This document shows, in pieces, positions 22,124 through 32,382 of a stretch of 64,000 nucleotides of DNA; the first letter of the stretch is position 1, and each line of letters starts with the position of its first letter. Below the pieces are notes generated by a model. That model did no database searches. It was not told the origin of the DNA and saw only the letters and a program-made list of their open reading frames with translations. The stretch is taken from contig BCHH01000007.1 of assembly GCA_001599595.1 (NCBI GenBank), positions 2,684,719 to 2,748,718 of the forward strand. Direction: 5' to 3'. A program made the position numbers and the translations under genes. The DNA is from Beverwykella pulmonaria (taxonomy: Eukaryota; Ascomycota; Dothideomycetes; Pleosporales; Melanommataceae).

Positions 22124-25046
22124 TTAGTAGTTCAGCTCCCCATTGCCGCCGCTACCCACGGCATCCAGATCCTCATAGCTCTTGATCGAGCGGCCCTGGG
22201 TGGATTGAACAGGCCCCGGACCACCATCGCCGAACCGCGCACCGCCACCACCGCCCCTACCACCGCGTGGAGGTGGTGTTAAGCGGCCGTTGTTGCCGGG
22301 AAATCGGGGGTTACGGCCATCCCGCTGTTGTCGGTCGTAAGGTCCAGCCGCTCGGTTGTTGAAGCGGTGACCACCGCGTCGATTCGGTCCACCCTGGTGT
22401 CTATCATCATGGCCAAAGCTAGAATCCCAGTTCCCGCCAGCGATCGCGGGATTGAAGAGAGCCTGGATGTTGAAGCCATTCTGCATGCCACTGTTCGCTG
22501 AGTTGAAGTTCATATTGGCAAGGTTGAACCCCCGGGGAGTGCCCGTGGCAGCGACGTGATTGCCCATCGGGAAATGTCCGTTGCTGTTTGCATCGCTACG
22601 TGATGGCGCAATATGCGCAGGATCTAATACATACGTGTTCACGAGATTGATCTATTGCATCGCGGTGAGCGGAGAATACCAGGCTTGGAGAAGGGGCACA
22701 CTTACATCAACCTTCAACTTCTCGAACCACTCTGCATGGCGCTTCTCCACGTGCTTACGCCAGAAATGCTGCCCTTTAAACAGCTTCGTACATTCTGGGA
22801 CCTTGCAGCGCCACTTTGACTCGTCTTCTTGCTTCACAAATTTGCTCATTTCGTCTTCCAGGGCCTCCTCAAGCGGCTTTCCACCCAGTTTTTTGAGATC
22901 TACGTTCTCCGGCTCCAGGAGCTGCAACAATTTATCCTCGTATGTCTTGACCCAATTGAAAGCCCTCTGGAGCTGCTGCTGAGTCTTTGCGCTGAGCTTC
23001 GACGCCTTCTTCTCCTCCACAGCGCCCCCTTCCGCTTCGGCATCCCCAGATTCCTGCTTCTTGTACGGGAATGACTGGCCGGTGGCCGTGGCCCTTGCGG
23101 TCGCCTTGGCGGCTGTGGTAAGGCTAGATCGCGGTCTCCGCAGATGTCCACCTGCACATTTCCGGGTCAACTCATGGACTGAGTCGCTTTCGAATACGCA
23201 GAAGAAACAGAAGTTGTAGACGCGACGAAGGTATTCAATCAGCAAATCGAGCTTCTTCTTCTTTGCCAGCAGTTCTTCGTCATCGACCTCTTCATCGTAC
23301 AAGCCTTCGTCTTCATCTTCCATAACTTCATCTTCACCCTCTTCCAGCTCTTCTGGTTCCTTCTTCGCGGGAGCGGGAGCGTTGGCAGGTGGCTGAAGCC
23401 AGCCTTTGGAACGGAGGTCTTCGACGCGCTGTTCAATCTTGGCGACACCATCGACATCACCGAACTCCTCTGGAAACTCCTTGAGCTCGCTGTCCATCTT
23501 GCGCACCAACCGCTCTGCCAACTGCAAATCGCGCTCGATTCTCTCTGGCGCAGAGAAGAGGTCCCAGAGTGCTTTCTTCCGTATCACCTGGGGTGGTTCG
23601 TGAACACCAACGTGGCAGGTGAAATTTCCGCGCTCCTCGTCAATGACGGTTTTGCCGTTCAGCGCTTCGAGAGCCTTGTGTGCTGTTCCCAATGGAGCTT
23701 GTAACGTCTCGGAATCGTCTTTGATAGTACCATCCTCGGCATCCTCATCACGCCCATCACCGCGATCATCAATGGCCATTGGCTGAACTTCCTCGCCAGG
23801 ATGTAGAATCACCCACCCAATACGGTGACACTTCTTCAGCGGATTGGGGTCACTTAGACTAAGCCATTTGAACCCACCCGCACCTTCTCCCAAATGCTCC
23901 TTGCAGAACTCCTCAACCTTCTCCCGGTTGACAGTGGGGGCAATCGTCTTGATGAGAAGTGTAGGCTGAAGAGCGGCTTCATCGCGGAGCTCGCCGCCTT
24001 TGCAGGGCAAGAGGTCACCGACACCAAGTACCTCATTCGCTGCAGTGGTCTCGCCTTCTTCCTTCTCCACGATTCCGCCTGCGCCGTTGCTCTCGTTCTT
24101 GTAGATACCTTCCAAAGTGAACTCATCAAAGATTCCATCTTCCAGCTGTTGTTCCCAGTCGATGTAGATGGCATGCCGGTAGCTCCTAAGCTTCGCCTTG
24201 AACATGTCCAGATAGGCAGGGTCGTAGCGCTCCTTGAACCATTCTTCACGCTTATGCTTGTCGACAAAAGTCTTTGCCATCTGCACTTGCAGCTTCTCCT
24301 TGTATTCATCGTAGGCGGTCTGGATTTGCTCGCGTTCCTTGCCTCGCTCTTCACGAGCCTCTCGCTCGCCTTTCAGCACGGGCTTCCGGCCACCGTTCTT
24401 AGCACGCTCCTTTTCCTCCTTTATGACCTGCTCGACGCGCCACCACTCGGCAAAGTAATTGAATCCAACCTGGTACTCTAGAGACATGGGATTTGGGATC
24501 GGGTTTATGGTGAATGTCGGCGCGAAGTTGTCCTGACCAGGGACATACCTGTCGATGCCAGGTTGGACTGGAGGAGGAGACGATCGACGTCGAATGGGGC
24601 CATCGCGGGGGCGATACTCATAGTCGCGAGCGCGGTCGGGTTGGTATCGATCGATGTTCGCGGGAGATCGAGAGCGGTTTCGGCCTTGTCTTGGTCGTCG
24701 GTCACCGGTGCCTGTTCATCGCGCTGTTAGTAAGTTGAGCTATATGAGGTAGAGCGGTCGAAATGAAGCAAGAACAGGCGAACAAGAATCGAGCTGACGG
24801 AAGAGCTTAAGATCCAAAGAAGTAAGAAGAAGGAACAAATAAAGGCAGAGAACATTATTCCGATTCATTGTATAGACACCTGGAAAAGTGGCGTTCAAAT
24901 AAGGCAATAGAGAACGGGAGGTCTTACCGGGAGAACGTCGCCTGTACGAGTCGACTGCAGGCCGGTCCTCATCGCGGGGAGTACTACATAAGTAAGCGCT
25001 GATTTCCAGGGTAGAAAATGCGACAAGCATACGTATAGGAATCCAT
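22124..25046 (-). CDS. ARS2/SERRATE-like zinc-finger RNA-processing protein
   Basis: Exons on the minus strand: 25046-25033 (14 nt), 24983-24928, 24711-22706, 22651-22124 (867 aa). An Arg/Asp/Pro-rich lead (RYVPGQDNFAPTFTINPIPN) precedes the ARS2 N-terminal domain from about residue 99 (LEYQVGFNYFAEWWR, YDEYKEKLQVQMAKTF, FKERYDPAYLDMFKAKLR). An RRM-like central part follows, then the family segment LRRVYNFCFFCVFESDSVHE. A C2H2 finger (CKVPECTKLFKGQHFWRKHV, then EKRH) lies at about residues 660-685, next to NLVNTYVLDPAHIAP. The C-terminus is Gly/Arg/Asn-rich (RGGRGGGGGARF). ARS2 proteins link the nuclear cap-binding complex to RNA 3'-end processing, decay or small-RNA pathways; which applies here is not evident. 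The 14-nt first exon and its splice to a 56-nt exon keep frame but need transcript support. Confidence 0.9.
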
Positions 25047-25927
25047 TGCTGGGTGCGCGCAGATTCGGACGGAGAAATACGCGGGAGTCGGTGAATCGAG
25101 ATGGTGGATGGAACTCTCGATCAGCTCGTAGGGGCGTTCAGGTGTGGCAAACAGAGCGCGATGGATCGACCATCAGCGCAGCGGGGTCAAGGAAACCGCC
25201 TGCTTGGGTGTGCGATCTCGCCAGGCGGGTGGAAGGGATAGATATCGATAGACAATCGTGCCGGGGAGCTGTTTGCCATCGTGGCCTCGTGTTAGAGAAG
25301 AACGACAAATAAGTAAACGAGAGATGACGAGACGCGATGAACAAGAAGGACGAGCAGGGCAAACGAGGTCAAAAGAGGACGGCGGCGCCTGATGCGATTG
25401 ATGCAATCGAAGCAGCCACGTAAGAAAGGAAGTGGAGTGAGGGTGAGGGAGCTGAGAGGCAGGGCGGTATCAAGGACCACGGACAAAAGTATGAAGCTAC
25501 CGAGATAGCTGCACAAGAAGAAGGGGAGAGCGCGCGAAGGGAGCCGACTACGAAGCAGGTTGCACTCACGATGTGCTGGAGATGTGCCCGGCGCCAAAAG
25601 AAGACCAGGTGTTGTTGATGGAGAGAGCGAGCAAGGCCGGTAAGAGCGGTTCATCAGCGCTGCGGTTCCCCGGGGCCAGCCGGTTACGGCTAGATCCGTT
25701 TCAAGGCTGGTACCGGCGCGCTGCGCATCCACGTGAAGAGCCGAGGCTTGATTGGTCGATGCAGCGGTGCGTCAGTGGAGTGATCAGATCGCGAGACCGC
25801 ACAGCTTCATATATAAAGTGAAAGCACTGGACGCTTTCTTGGATTCGCCCTCAGGAATACCTCTAAACCGCAACGCAGGTACCCGAGCCCCAGACAGTCA
25901 CAAGTTGCCACTATCTAGATCATCAAG
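25047..25927. promoter_or_regulatory. Shared divergent promoter, ARS2-like / TSPO
   Basis: This 0.9-kb region contains only low-complexity, serine/leucine-coding chance frames. A TATATAAAG element at 25810-25818 (+) lies about 110 bp before the TSPO-family ATG and is followed by a short CA-rich leader, so it probably drives that gene. Confidence 0.45.
25810..25818 (+). promoter_or_regulatory. TATA box of the TSPO-family gene
   Basis: TATATAAAG is about 110 bp upstream of the ATG at 25928, on the same strand, within a region without coding signal. Confidence 0.5.
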
Positions 25928-26599
25928 ATGACCACCCACATCTCCTCGCTAACCTTTCCGCGGTTCGTCTTTGAGCAACCGGCCGTCGCAATTCTTCTGC
26001 CAGTGGCAGTTGGCGCCGGCATTGGCTATGCCACGCGTCGTAAGTATCTTTCGGCTGCATAGCGTACTTTGGAATAACAGCTCCCCAAAGCCGACCAAAC
26101 GAAGCGCACATATGGCAAACTGAAGCAGCCCCCGCTCAACCCTCCCGCTTGGCTGTTCGGCCCAGTATGGACCGCTCTCTACGCTGCAATGGGATACACC
26201 GCATACCGCGCCTACACGACCGGCACCTCTTCGTTTAACCCTGAGACAGTGGCATTGGCCAAGCACGGAGCCACCCTCTACACAATCCAACTCGGCCTCA
26301 ACTTCGCCTGGATGCCCCTCTTTTTCGCAGCCAAAAAACCCATCGCCGCGACCGCGGATATCGTCGCCCTGACCGGCGTAACTGGCTATCTCGCCTATGT
26401 CTGGGGCCAGGTTGATCCAGTGTGTGGATGGCTGCTCGCGCCATACCTCGGGTGGTTGAGCTTTGCTACGTATCTGAGCGTAAGTCGATTCCAGGAATGA
26501 TGGGGAGCATTTCGTGCTAATTGTTGGGTCTAGGCGGGTGTCGGATATCTCAATGACTGGGACTTGAGCACGGCGTCCAAGGCCGAGAAGAAGTCGTGA
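25928..26599 (+). CDS. TSPO/MBR-family translocator protein
   Basis: Exons 25928-26039, 26091-26479, 26534-26599 (188 aa). Five hydrophobic helices are visible, starting with ILLPVAVGAGIGYATR. Family hallmarks are KLKQPPLNPPAWLFGPVWTA (TM1-TM2 loop), LYAAMGYTAYRA, LGLNFAWMPLFF, and the C-terminal GWLLAPYLGWLSFATYLSAG followed by LNDWDL. TSPO proteins sit in the outer mitochondrial or other membranes and bind porphyrins and sterols. Family length is about 160-190 aa. Intron 1 (GTAAGT) needs the acceptor at CAAAG (26090) to keep frame; the stronger-looking AACAG ten bases earlier would shift it. An upstream TATA box is present. Confidence 0.9.
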
Positions 26600-27265
26600 G
26601 GGATGGTGGAAGCGTATGTGAAGCAGTGCGCTTGGGGAGGGGACGGTGAAATAGACGCCGAGGATGGAGCGGACATCGTTATGACCTAGACAACGGGCGT
26701 ACGGTAGCAGTGTTGTGCGATGCGATCCGGGTTCTTTGATGGCCTGGTTGGGGCCTTGTGGTGTAGGTGTGTTGTAGTCATGCCACAAAAGTCCGTGGAC
26801 GCCCTCTTCTGCATGCGACATTATCAAGAAATCAAAAATATGTCATTGGCTTTGCCTATACTACTGATTGACACACTAATTTTCGTAGCACTTGCTAACC
26901 CTGGGTCTGGTATGTTAATAAGGTTAGGGGGAAATTTGATTAGTATTCCCAAGAATGATACGATAACGACTCCTGAACCAAGGCGCCCTGCATAGCTATC
27001 ACGATTACCTGAGCCTCTCTTGAGAATTGCTTGTTGGGTAGTTTTAGAAAAATACGACCTCTATACAATTGTCCATCTTCTCCCTTCAACAAACCCGGAT
27101 ACCAAAGCACAATGTATATCTACAACCCATGCTCTTCCTAAAATATGGATCTATTATGTATAAAGCCCTGCAAATTCCACCGATTCCATAACGCCGCGCT
27201 GTGAATTCAAAAGCCTTGGTCATAACCCATCATAACCACCACCATTTCCAACCAGCCACCCATGA
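26600..27265. other. Convergent 3' intergenic region
   Basis: Lies between the stops of the TSPO-family gene (+) and the rhodopsin-like gene (-). It becomes AT-rich from about 26820. No supported gene or repeat. Confidence 0.4.
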
Positions 27266-28742
27266 TTACTTCTTAACCCCCCCCTCGGGGCCCTCAATAA
27301 CCGTTTTCGGCCCCCTGGAGTCCAGCTCCCACTCGAACATCTCTTTCCCACCTCCACCCACACCATGTCTTCCATCCCAGCTCGCCCTCTCGACCTCAAT
27401 CTCTCTCTCAACTCTGATATCCAAATTCATTCCCTTCCCCCACCCGTTATTCCCCCCGTCATGCACCCCAATATCGCTATCCGAACTCCCACTCCGCCTC
27501 GTACTCGCGCCTGTCCTGCCACCATAGCCCCCCAACCTCTCCTCATCATGCAAAGGTTTGACGGACGAATGTATAGATCTCGAGACGGATTTTGAGAAGG
27601 AGACGCGGCCGAGCTCGACCTCGTCGTCGGCTTCGGCCCCCTTGGAAGTCGTGTTGTGCCGGCTGCGCTGCATTTTGGTTACGGTTCCGGTGCCGTAGCG
27701 GGGAAGCGCAGCGCTACCGGTTGGGTAGGAGCTGTGCGAGCGGAGGAAGCGGATGTGTTCGCGCGCGAGGGGCCAGATGCCGGGGAGGTTGGTGACGTAG
27801 ACGGCGACGGAGGCTTCGCGTGTGTACCAGAGCATGTAGGCCGTGTCGTAGACGTCTTTGAGGTTGTAGTATTTGGTGAGTATTGCGGCAATGATCTATA
27901 GAAGCGTGTGTTAGTCATGATTGGAGGAGGAAGGTCGTGGGATACATACGACAAAGGTACCGAGACTGAAGACGACCACCAGGACCATCTTTTGCTTAAG
28001 CGGAAGACTGAGAGAGGCAATCATAGGAAGAGGAATTAACAACATTGCAAAGTCGCTGCTTAAATTGAAGACCGCCTGGATCATTGCATAGTGCTGAAGT
28101 GTCGTGCATTGAGGGTTTGGCGGAGGCATTCCCCAGTAGCCCTTGAATGGGATGCAGAGTGTGAAGAAAGCGATCTCCACAGCCACCCAACCAAGCGCTA
28201 CATAGACTGCAAGCCACTTCACGTACTGGAGGTACTTGGTTGTCATTGTCATGCGGTAGAACATGACGAGCATGCAGGTTTTGAGTGTCCAGATGGTGTT
28301 CAACATTGCCTAAACCTATTGTTAGTGTGCATTTCGTAACTGCAGCCATGCTTGTTCGACATACCTGCTCAGATACCACAACAATCTTCGAACCCCAAAT
28401 TCGCTCCTCGATATCCTCTGGCGTAAATGTATCGAATTGCTCTGGTGGGTAGAGGTTGCTGCCTCCGCCTTTGACGATAACGTTCAGACAGACGATAAGT
28501 GTTGTGTAGAATACGGGTATTGCAGTGATCATTAACCAGTCATCTGCTGCGAGATGGGAGAAGCCTCGCACTCTCCGCCACCGTGCGTATCTGCGATCAC
28601 AAAGTCATTTCGCCATGCTTTCAGTATGGAACGGTATAACATACGTTCGCAGGAATATGATCACCATGCCTATTGAATAGAGGATCCATGACTGTGTTCC
28701 TAATTGTTGTTGAAACGACTTGTCGAAGCCTTGGCCACCCAT
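27266..28742 (-). CDS. Seven-transmembrane rhodopsin-domain (PTH11/SAT4-like) integral membrane protein
   Basis: Exons on the minus strand: 28742-28645, 28590-28365, 28309-27950, 27895-27266 (437 aa). Helices seen include SWILYSIGMVIIFLRT, the second with the family motif LAADDWLMITAI, MLNTIWTLKTCMLVMFYRMT, YVALGWVAVEIAFFTLCIPF (followed by the conserved GYWGMPPPNPQC segment), FNLSSDFAMLLIPLPMIASL, and VLVVVFSLGTFVIIAAILTK. The soluble C-terminus (about 130 residues) is Ser/Arg/Gly-rich and presumably cytoplasmic. This large fungal family resembles GPCRs and includes PTH11-like proteins. Many members sense surfaces or host cues, but the role of this one cannot be inferred. There is no CFEM domain before the first helix. 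Confidence 0.88.
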
Positions 28743-30399
28743 GGCAGAGGAAGAAAATGTGAAAGATGAAGCTGAAGAAGAAGAAGAAAAAAGTTCGTCG
28801 ACGACGTGAATTATGTAGATCCAAATGCGAGTGCTGCAGTTATGAGTATGTGCCGTCCTTTGCGTGAATACGACAGAAGCACCCATTCAAAGCAAATCCA
28901 TGTTTCCAAATTCACGAACAAATGGGACCTGGGGAATCCACACTATTACGCTATATGGTCACCCCCACAGCGTGTGGACTGAGGGCGTGTATTGGATATG
29001 CAACTCCTCGGGCAGTAGTAGGATGTGAAAAAAAGACCAGTCGACCAACAGGACTGGATGCTAGCCATATCTTAAGAGACGATCTCAACTCCTGAGCCTC
29101 CCCATACCAGCCTGGACCACATCTTCAGGCGCATTCATACGACAACCGGCATTTTGTTGCCGGAACGGGACGTCGATGAGCTAAACCGAGGCAGCTTGGT
29201 CTGGGGGAGTCGCGGCCGGCCCAATTCTTTTTGGGCCAAAAAAGGCATGTGTACCTGAGGCTAGGAAAAGTATGGGGCCAGAGGCGTTCGCTATTGGATC
29301 CATAGAGAAACAAGCAATGACGCTCGCGCAATGGAGGCGTGGGATGACAGCGGCTGAGCACCAGAATCCATGCGGAAGATAAGCCGCCTGCTGCAGGGCG
29401 GTCGCCTCCAGCCCATGGACTTGGTTACAAACATCAGGATCGAGCCGCACCAGAGAGGGCCTGCAGCGAATGATGCTCCAAAGGCCGTCGAAGATGCAAA
29501 GAGCGGCTACAGAGCAGCTCCATATCACACCTCAACTGAGCCGTGAGGTGGTTTAGCAAGCGTTAGTCGATCTACCAAGGCGATAAGACAGCTTATGAGC
29601 AGAATCGTCAGCTTCCCAAGTGCGAAGCCAGCACCAAATTAGACTGAATTTCAAATGAAGAAAGATGCAGTGTCATCGACGTCGCCTCAGTCCGTATCGA
29701 TCGCTAATATCCTGCCGCTCAGATCGTTGAGTAATTGTCGGCACAAAACAAAAGGTAAACAGACGTTGCGTCAAGACCACGCGACGCAGTCATTCATGCA
29801 AAGCAAAACCTTTCTACGATCCCGTTGAAATACGCCGAACGTATGCGCATGGTAGACTTTCGACTGGAGCGCAGGGTGCATGGACTGGGAGAAGAGCGAA
29901 GGGGAAAGGGGATCGTGGTCAAAACGAAGAGGTGTCAAAGATAAGGAAAAAGTAACTTGGCGAAGAACGTAAGGATCCCTGGACTTCGCTTGTGACAGTG
30001 ATGGACCATGGCGTCAAATATCGCGCCCCCACGACAACGCCCTCCACATGTTCAACGTGCCAGAGCAAGCCTAATGAAGGGGGCATATCCCCAACCAGAT
30101 GTCAAACGCAGCATGTGGAAAAGACAGTGGTGGAGCACGAGTCTCAGGCGACATATCGGCAATAACTGTCGCAACTGTACCATTGACGCTGTTGTGAAAA
30201 AGCAGAGAAGGCGACAAGAGTCATGTCTGACGATCCTGGTGTGATGTGCCATGTGACGCGAGCAGCCCGAGGGATTCAAGCGTGGAGGGAACCGAGGAAA
30301 CAGAAATACGGACAAGAAACAGCATTAAAATTCGATATATGCATAGTATGCGCTGAAGTGATCACGATGGCGACAACATGTCCATGATGTCGCAACCCG
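28743..30399. other. 1.7-kb intergenic region without supported gene
   Basis: The longest frames (-, about 29125-29528) overlap each other in different frames and show no domain, splice-consistent extension or codon pattern like the neighbours. I see no repeat, TE or RNA gene. It includes the upstream region of the rhodopsin-like gene and the 3' flank of the next gene. Confidence 0.4.
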
Positions 30400-32382
30400 C
30401 TACACCGCCCAACTCCCTTTTCTGACACCAATGCCAGCTCCTCCCATCATGCCATCCGTCATGCTGGGTTGCTGCCTCGCCCATTCCTGGACGTATATTC
30501 GCAGTGCCCGCCAACGCGTGCAAGACTCTTCTGTGATATCTGCGTTGACTAGATTCCCGTCCTCGCCCAATCTGATATACCCCCTCGATTTCGCAAAATG
30601 GTCATCCTGTCTCAGCTCTGTGACAGGTATGTGAGAAATTTTGGCTAGTTCATCGTCGAAGTTGCGCGCGATGGACGGATAGCCCAACGACAGGTAGTTG
30701 TACACTTGGGTAACGAAGTCGTCTCCGAACTCTTCCACAATCGTAACCTCCAAAGCGAGCTTCTCATCAATGCCAGCAAAATCGGCATGCGATGCAGGAG
30801 GCGTGGGTGGTAGAAGGCTCATGGAGGGTGTGGGGCACGGCGTCTCGAGCGGATTGCCTATTTCCTTGTGAGGCGTGAGAAGGCCAGTTGGCCCTCTCGG
30901 GGGGGTGACGCCTGTATTACGGCAACATCCTGCCCAAAGACCTCCAGGACTCGGAGGTCGGCTGCTTGCGTTGGACCACAGCGATGGCACCTTGTTTGGC
31001 TTGCTATTTCCGCCACACCAAAGGCCCTCCCCTTTCTCGGCTGCGTGACTTTGCTCCGAGAGGTAACACATGGCCAATCTGGTGGCATCGCATCCTTGGG
31101 TAGAGTCGAAACGAGCTGGCTCAGGGGAGGGGCACCTAGGGAACTTGATGTCTTTCCCAAGCATAGGTGGGCGTGCACCCTTCCGCATACAGTCCAGCTC
31201 CCCGTCTTTTCGATACCCTCCGATCACATTCCGAGCTTTCGACGAGTCGACTGCATTGCCCCACAGACTGTTTGCGGGACCGTCCGGCTTACTCAATTCA
31301 ACTTCTCGCCTCCTCCTCTTCTCTCTTTCGGCTTCTTGTTGCTGTTCTAACTTCTCTCGGTGCTGTTGTATTGCGATCAACTCCCAATTTACACTATTGA
31401 CAGATACTTCACGGCTTCGTTTCGCCTCCTCGGCGAATGACCCAGAATCTTCAGAATCTCGACCGATAAAGTGTTGAACTGGTTCGTGGTGGTCATGATT
31501 TGGAAATGCCGCCATTGCTTGTTCTTGTAGCTGCCTTTCAGCGGCTCTTGCAGCCAACTCGAGAAGATAGCCAGACACTCTCTCGTCAACACTCTCCCGC
31601 ATTCGCGTAGCTTCTTTGTACATGTATGAGTGGTCAGAGCTAATTGAGGGCGACGTGGATGGTGAGCGTGAGCTTGAGGCTTCTGATTCGGATGATGCGA
31701 TTGGGTCAAGCGATGGCACTCTAAACGAGTGATGCGAGCGTGTCCTAGCCCGAGCAAGCTGCCGCATAGCTTGAGGCGATGCTGCGCGTTTCATTTCTAG
31801 ATATAACGGGTTTTGAGCGACATCGACGGTCGGTGTGTTCTCTGGCGCTGGTGGCGGGGGGGTGGGTTGAACTCGAGTTTTCTTGCCACCTGAAGTATCC
31901 TTACCAGCTATTACCTCAGTCTTGTCTGTTGGGAGGACTGCCGGAGCCGTGTCGCCTGCCTTGCGGGATCTTTTGGCGGTTTCTATCAACTGCGGTGCAA
32001 ATTTCCGAGGCGGTCGCTTTTCTGTGGCATTTGGTGGAGATGATGAGGCCCCTTCGACCTGCTCCTTTCCGGATTCTTGCTTGCGATTGCTGCTTGTCGT
32101 TGTCTCTATGGGCACCGGTGCAAACCTTCTTCCCTTTTCGCTTCGGCGATTGCTTCTCGCTGTTGTTTCCATGGGCTCGGGATCGAGCTGACGACTTGAT
32201 TTTTGAAATGTCGCTACGGGCTCAGGCATACATCTTCGGTGAGACTTGGTCGAAGTTTCAATCGGCTCAGGTGCGAACCTGCGTGGAGATTTGGAGTCCT
32301 CGGCCTGGGATCGGTCCTTTGAGGATTTGGCATGTGTCTCGATCGGTTCGACCTTGAAGCGGCGAGGTGTTGAGGATGACAT
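30400..32382 (-). CDS. Unknown fungal protein with RRFxPEPIET repeats
   Basis: Single exon, 660 aa; 32382 is the first ATG of the frame. The N-terminal 160 residues carry six imperfect copies of a motif near RRFxPEPIETxxKSxR (RRFKVEPIETHAKSS, RRFAPEPIETSTKSH, RRCMPEPVATFQKSS, RQLDPEPMETTARSN, RRFAPVPIETTTSSN, RKFAPQLIETAKRSR). The middle is Ser/Glu/Pro-rich and disordered, with a short coiled coil (about residues 345-385, RELVSV-like then EKLEQQQEAEREKRRRRE). The C-terminus (LALEVTIVEEFGDDFVTQVY, then NYLSLGYPSIARNFDDELAK) looks folded and ends in RVRKGSWAV-like basic residues. I recognise the repeat style from conserved ascomycete proteins but know no function. Confidence 0.75.
   Translation of the reverse strand: MSSSTPRRFKVEPIETHAKSSKDRSQAEDSKSPRRFAPEPIETSTKSHRRCMPEPVATFQKSSRQLDPEPMETTARSNRRSEKGRRFAPVPIETTTSSNRKQESGKEQVEGASSSPPNATEKRPPRKFAPQLIETAKRSRKAGDTAPAVLPTDKTEVIAGKDTSGGKKTRVQPTPPPPAPENTPTVDVAQNPLYLEMKRAASPQAMRQLARARTRSHHSFRVPSLDPIASSESEASSSRSPSTSPSISSDHSYMYKEATRMRESVDERVSGYLLELAARAAERQLQEQAMAAFPNHDHHEPVQHFIGRDSEDSGSFAEEAKRSREVSVNSVNWELIAIQQHREKLEQQQEAEREKRRRREVELSKPDGPANSLWGNAVDSSKARNVIGGYRKDGELDCMRKGARPPMLGKDIKFPRCPSPEPARFDSTQGCDATRLAMCYLSEQSHAAEKGEGLWCGGNSKPNKVPSLWSNASSRPPSPGGLWAGCCRNTGVTPPRGPTGLLTPHKEIGNPLETPCPTPSMSLLPPTPPASHADFAGIDEKLALEVTIVEEFGDDFVTQVYNYLSLGYPSIARNFDDELAKISHIPVTELRQDDHFAKSRGYIRLGEDGNLVNADITEESCTRWRALRIYVQEWARQQPSMTDGMMGGAGIGVRKGSWAV

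Noticed and set aside
29125..29528. Two minus-strand frames of 78 and 115 codons
   Set aside because: They overlap in different frames with no recognisable family and no consistent start or intron.
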